Assembly (NCBI GenBank): GCA_947630135.1
Contig: CANRGH010000001.1
Span: 124,001-188,000, forward strand
Direction of reading: 5' to 3'
Length of the DNA: 64,000 nucleotides
Origin: an uncultured Monoglobus sp.
Lineage (GTDB): Bacteria > Bacillota > Clostridia > Monoglobales > Monoglobaceae
Position numbers and translations under genes: made by a program. Positions 60,509 through 64,000 of this stretch are shown piece by piece (within the stretch, counting starts at the first letter, position 1; each line of letters begins with the position of its first letter). Under the pieces are notes generated by a model. The model was not told the origin of the DNA. It searched no databases and saw only the letters and a program-made list of their open reading frames with translations.

Positions 60509-62278
60509 ATGGACATAGCATTGCAAATAATTTCGCTGTTCGGCGGTCTGGGAATGTTTTTGTTCGGCATGAACGCCATGAGCTCCTCGCTCGAGAGAGC
60601 CGCGGGCTCAAAGCTTCGCAAAATAATGGAAAAGGTCACCGGCAATATCGTAAAATCGGTGGCTTTGGGCGCGGTCGTCGCGGCCCTTACGCAGTCATCC
60701 TCCGCCACCACCGTTATGGTGGTCGGCTTTGTTAACGCCGGAGTGCTCACCTTAAATCAGGCCGTGGGCATAATCATGGGCGCGAATATCGGAACCACGA
60801 TAACGGCGTGGATTTTGAGCCTTAACGACCTGCCCGGAGATGTGTGGTACCTTGCCATGCTCAAGCCGACGACGCTTGCGCCGATTTTTATTGTTACAGG
60901 CGCGGTCATGCTGGTGTTTTTCGCGAAAAAGAATATAAAAACGATCGGCGAGATATTCGTGGGCCTCGGTCTGATATTCATAGGCATGGACTTTATGTCG
61001 TCCTCTATGGAAGTCGTGTTTGACATGGTTCCCTCGCTCAAAAACATATTCGCCATGCAGACCAACCCCTTCACGGGCCTGCTGATAGGCGCGGGAATTA
61101 CCGGAATTATCCAGTCCAGCGCGGCATCGGTCGGAATGCTGCAGGCGGTGGCCTCAAGCACCACGGTCATATTCGCGTCGGCCTTCCCGATCATCATGGG
61201 TCAGAATATCGGAACCTGCGTGACGGCGCTTCTGTCGTCCGTCGGCGCAAGCAAAAACGCCAAGCGCGCCGCGATGATCCATCTTTATTTCAACGTTATC
61301 GGAACCATCGTGTTTTTGACCGTTATATATATACTCCAGTACACTATCGGCCTGCCGTTCTGGACCTCCAGAGTCTCGGCGACCGACATATCAATATTCC
61401 ACTCGATATTCAACGTCGCGTCAACGATCATGCTGCTGCCGTTTTCAAAGCTTTTGGTGTGGCTCGCGGAAAAGACGATCCGCGACAGCAAATCCGAGAC
61501 GGAGGACAACCCCTTCGCGCAGCTTGACGAGCGCTTTCTCAAAACCCCGTTCGTGGCCGTCGGACGCGTTCGCATCACTCTGATCAAAATGTTCAAGGTC
61601 GCCAAAAAGAACGTCAGCCTCTGCGCCTCGATCGTGCGCGGCGAAGCCTTGGACAGCGACTATGAACAGATGATCGCGAACGAGAACCTGCTTGACGAAT
61701 ATGAGATACGCATAAGCTCGTATCTTTCAAAAATCTCGGACGAAAATCTCTCGCAGCACGACAACGAGCGCTCGACGACATATTTAAGACTCGTTAACAA
61801 CATCGAGCGCATAGGCGATTACTGCGACAATATCCGCGAGATATGCGAGGGCCTTTCAACCCGCGGGCTTGAGTTCAGTGACACCGCCGAGCACGGTCTT
61901 AACATCCTGTTCGGCGCCGTTATAAACATTGTCGAGCTGACCTATGAGGCGCTCGCGAAAAACGACGTAAATCTCGCGCTCAAGATCGAGCCGCTTGAGG
62001 AGGTCGTTGACAGTATACAGGAAAAGCTCGAGAGCGACCACATGCAGCGGCTCAAGTCGCAGACCTGCTCGGTCGAGGCGGGAGTTATGCTGCTTGAGAT
62101 AACGAGCAACGCCGAGAGGATCTCCGACCACTGCTCCAATATCGGCGTGGCGATCCTTCAGAACAACTCAAGCGAGGATATCGACAGACACGAGTATCTG
62201 CGCCGCGTCCATGCCGAGATGCCCGGAAAATACCGCGACGATTACGAGAATTACAAGAAAAAATACGCGCTTGAATAA
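60509..62278 (+). CDS. Na+/phosphate cotransporter with PhoU-like C-terminal domain
   Basis: 589 residues from the ATG at 60509 (CGGAGGC upstream). Two inverted Na_Pi_cotrans repeats (~1-320) with ALTQSSSATTVMVVGFVNAG and GITGIIQSSAASVGMLQAV, the QSS motifs that bind Na+ and phosphate. ~345-575 holds PhoU-type helices (LRLVNNIERIGDYCDNI; LLEITSNAERISDHCSNI, ExxxD metal motifs). Imports phosphate; the PhoU part probably regulates it. Single gene with its own terminator. Confidence 0.93.
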   Translation: MDIALQIISLFGGLGMFLFGMNAMSSSLERAAGSKLRKIMEKVTGNIVKSVALGAVVAALTQSSSATTVMVVGFVNAGVLTLNQAVGIIMGANIGTTITAWILSLNDLPGDVWYLAMLKPTTLAPIFIVTGAVMLVFFAKKNIKTIGEIFVGLGLIFIGMDFMSSSMEVVFDMVPSLKNIFAMQTNPFTGLLIGAGITGIIQSSAASVGMLQAVASSTTVIFASAFPIIMGQNIGTCVTALLSSVGASKNAKRAAMIHLYFNVIGTIVFLTVIYILQYTIGLPFWTSRVSATDISIFHSIFNVASTIMLLPFSKLLVWLAEKTIRDSKSETEDNPFAQLDERFLKTPFVAVGRVRITLIKMFKVAKKNVSLCASIVRGEALDSDYEQMIANENLLDEYEIRISSYLSKISDENLSQHDNERSTTYLRLVNNIERIGDYCDNIREICEGLSTRGLEFSDTAEHGLNILFGAVINIVELTYEALAKNDVNLALKIEPLEEVVDSIQEKLESDHMQRLKSQTCSVEAGVMLLEITSNAERISDHCSNIGVAILQNNSSEDIDRHEYLRRVHAEMPGKYRDDYENYKKKYALE

Positions 62279-62285
62279 AGCGTCA

Positions 62286-62328
62286 TGCGTCGGAACGGCC
62301 ACGTCGTCCGACGTATTTTTTGTAGAAT
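62286..62328 (+). terminator. Terminator of Na/Pi cotransporter gene
   Basis: CGTCGGA / TCCGACG stem followed by TATTTTTTG. Confidence 0.78.
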
Positions 62329-62341
62329 TTGGCAGTTTCGC

Positions 62342-62370
62342 TTGACAAGCCGAAGGTTAAATGTTAAAAT
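62342..62370 (+). promoter_or_regulatory. Promoter of the ABC importer operon
   Basis: TTGACA (62342-62347), 17-bp spacer, TAAAAT (62365-62370), 52 bases before the ATG. Confidence 0.8.
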
Positions 62371-62421
62371 AAATTTTAGGCAAAATTAAATAAAAATTTT
62401 TCCAAAAGGAGCTTATGTTTT

Positions 62422-63456
62422 ATGAAGAAAATGAAGAAATTACTGGCAATTATGGCCGCTTCCACTCTCGCCGTTACGTCTCTGGCCGGCTGCGGCGGCA
62501 CAACCGGTGGGGGTGCCGCAAGCGGCACATCGGGCGGCAGCGCCGAGTCTAAGGCCGACACCGCCGAGAGCTACAGCGTCGGTCTCATTCAGCTGGTTCA
62601 GCACGAGGCGCTCGATAAGGCGACCGAAGGATTTATGGACACTCTCGAGGAAAAGCTGGGCGACAAGGTTAAATTTGACCTTCAGAACGCCGCGGGCGAC
62701 AGCGCCACCTGCGCAACGATCGCCAATCAGCAGGTTTCCTCAAACGTTGACCTGATCTTCGCCAACGCGACACCCGCACTTCAGGCTGCGGCGGCGGCCA
62801 CCGACTCGATCCCGATCGTGGGCACCTCGATCACGGACTACGCCACGGCTCTCGATATCGACGACTGGACGGGCACGACCGGCAGAAACATCACCGGCAC
62901 AGCCGACTTAGCGCCTCTTGAGGAGCAGGCGGCAATGTTCAAAGAGCTGCTTCCCGACGCGAAAAATATCGGTCTGCTCTACTGCTCAAACGAGGCCAAC
63001 TCGAAGTATCAGATCGACATTGTCGCGGCTGAACTTGAGAAGCTGGGCTACACCACGACCGAGTATCCCTTCGCGGACTCCAACGACATCGCGGCAGTGA
63101 CCACGACGGCCTGCGGCAGCGCGGACGCTCTCTATATCCCCACCGACAACACGGTTGCGGCAAACGGCGAGATCGTTGCCAATATCGCGGTTCCCGCCAA
63201 CATTCCGGTCATCGCCGGCGAGGAAGGCATTTGCAGAGCCTGCGGCATCGCGACGCTCTCTATCTCGTACTACAGCCTCGGTCAAGCGGCGGGCGAGATG
63301 GCTTATGACATTCTCGTAAACGGCAAAGATCCCGCCGAAATGGAGATCCAGTACGCTGAGGACCTCACAAAGATGTACGCTCCCGAGCGCGCGGAAGCGC
63401 TGGGAATCACGATTCCCGACGATTACGAGGCTCTGGCAGAGGAAGCCGCCGAGTAA
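62422..63456 (+). CDS. ABC transporter substrate-binding lipoprotein (PF04392 type)
   Basis: 344 residues. Lipoprotein signal peptide with LAGC lipobox (Cys ~23), Gly/Ser-rich linker to ~45, then a two-lobe periplasmic-binding fold (YSVGLIQLVQHEALDKATEG; VDLIFANATPALQAAAAAT; LPDAKNIGLLYCSNEANSKYQ). This is the ABC_sub_bind family, whose studied members bind aromatic amino acids such as tryptophan. AAAGGAG precedes the ATG. The permease gene follows after a partial hairpin. Substrate not determined by sequence. Confidence 0.9.
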   Translation: MKKMKKLLAIMAASTLAVTSLAGCGGTTGGGAASGTSGGSAESKADTAESYSVGLIQLVQHEALDKATEGFMDTLEEKLGDKVKFDLQNAAGDSATCATIANQQVSSNVDLIFANATPALQAAAAATDSIPIVGTSITDYATALDIDDWTGTTGRNITGTADLAPLEEQAAMFKELLPDAKNIGLLYCSNEANSKYQIDIVAAELEKLGYTTTEYPFADSNDIAAVTTTACGSADALYIPTDNTVAANGEIVANIAVPANIPVIAGEEGICRACGIATLSISYYSLGQAAGEMAYDILVNGKDPAEMEIQYAEDLTKMYAPERAEALGITIPDDYEALAEEAAE

Positions 63457-63475
63457 TTCAAACCAAAATGAACAC

Positions 63476-63516
63476 GGATTTGCAATGGGGCTGAACCGTC
63501 TCATTGCAAATTTCTT
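63476..63516 (+). terminator. Intergenic hairpin between binding protein and permease
   Basis: ATTTGCAATG / CATTGCAAAT stem followed by TTCTTTGC. A partial terminator that would give more binding protein than permease. Confidence 0.55.
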
Positions 63517-63545
63517 TGCTGAACACAAACGGAAGGATGATATAA

Positions 63546-64000
63546 ATGCTAAGTATTTTTGCCCCCATGCCGGGCGCGATAGCGCAGGGAATAATCTGGG
63601 GCATAATGGCCATGGGCGTTTACATAACGTTCAGAATACTGGATGTCGCCGACCTTACGGTTGACGGGACCATGGCCACGGGCGGCGCGACTCTGGTGGT
63701 CTGCGTGACCGGAGGAATGAACGTGTGGCCCGCGTTGCTTATCGCCTTTATCGCGGGCTGTCTGGCGGGTCTGATCACCGGAATTTTTCACACCAAATTC
63801 GGAATTCCCGCCATACTCGCCGGTATTCTGACACAGTTTGTCCTCTACTCGGTAAACCTGCGCATCATGTCGCAGAAGGCCAATCTTCCGCTCTCGGTCG
63901 AAAAGTATGACCTTATGATCTCGCTGCGCAACATTCCCGGCGCGATACTCACGGGAGCGATATTCGTTATCGTTATCATCGCGGTCATGTACTGGTTCTT
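63546..64000 (+). CDS. ABC transporter permease, partial (C-terminus beyond window edge)
   Basis: 151 codons visible from the ATG at 63546 (GGAAGGATGATATAA upstream). MAMGVYITFRILDVADLTVDG (21-41) and the repeated hydrophobic helices fit the PF02653 branched-chain-type permeases that pair with PF04392 binding proteins. The next genes (rest of permease, ATPase) lie outside. Confidence 0.88.
   Translation, partial: MLSIFAPMPGAIAQGIIWGIMAMGVYITFRILDVADLTVDGTMATGGATLVVCVTGGMNVWPALLIAFIAGCLAGLITGIFHTKFGIPAILAGILTQFVLYSVNLRIMSQKANLPLSVEKYDLMISLRNIPGAILTGAIFVIVIIAVMYWF

Overview
The window looks like chromosome of an uncultured anaerobic Clostridia-type Bacillota. The evidence is gene content (class B sortase, DivIVA/SepF/YlmH cluster, SLH proteins, ECF S-component, YlbF beside MiaB, stand-alone FeoA/FeoB), strong GGAGG-type ribosome binding sites, frequent TTG starts, and sigma-A promoters that nearly all have 17-bp spacers. 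Core genes are moderately GC-rich. Several accessory genes are very AT-rich, which suggests recent acquisition. No rRNA, tRNA or CRISPR array was seen. The exact genus cannot be set from this sequence alone.

Layout: 1-5751 is a surface operon on the minus strand, a giant adhesin with a TPKTG sorting signal followed by its class B sortase (cut by the window edge). 5942-11624 (+) is an envelope-polysaccharide operon: MurJ, an O-antigen-ligase-like polymerase, a GT4 glycosyltransferase and two DUF4330 membrane proteins. 12357-12908 is an ECF S-component. 13159-16701 (+) is lower glycolysis: pgk, tpiA, gpmI. 17012-18373 is an SLH/stalk surface protein behind a possible transcription attenuator. 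19056-24057 is a mobile defence island: a DpnII-type restriction-modification operon with a TIR-domain gene inside it, bounded by a roughly 612-bp duplication of the 3' part of rluD. 23449-28775 (-) is the ylm/division cluster: HlyD-like protein, YggS, SepF, YlmH, DivIVA, LspA, RluD. 28946-38934 (-) is a long operon: pncB, prs, miaB, ylbF-like, mutS, mutL, miaA. 39178-40074 (+) is a NusG-II/Gx-transporter pair. 40081-40813 is a HEPN-MNT toxin-antitoxin. 41125-43191 is an EF-G paralog with a 45-residue protein downstream. 44643-51430 (-) holds four secreted stalk-domain proteins. 52242-56060 (-) is the ferrous iron uptake operon with several TTAG-N6-CTAA operators. 56237-62278 (+) holds a CorB/CorC-like protein, an SLH-transglutaminase, ComEC and a Na/Pi cotransporter. 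62422-64000 (+) starts an ABC importer operon, cut by the edge.

The most striking observation is a family of three short modules (11694-12081, 18477-18992, 44167-44590). None of their genes is long enough for a normal ORF call. Each has a 24-28-residue hydrophobic peptide gene behind a long structured leader. A convergent small RNA has its own near-perfect promoter, and both transcripts end in one shared bidirectional hairpin. This is the architecture of type I toxin-antitoxin systems, but I do not recognise the peptide family. Two modules look intact. The third has a small repeat element carrying a terminator inserted between leader and toxin. A further small RNA gene with a similar promoter lies at 12110-12295.
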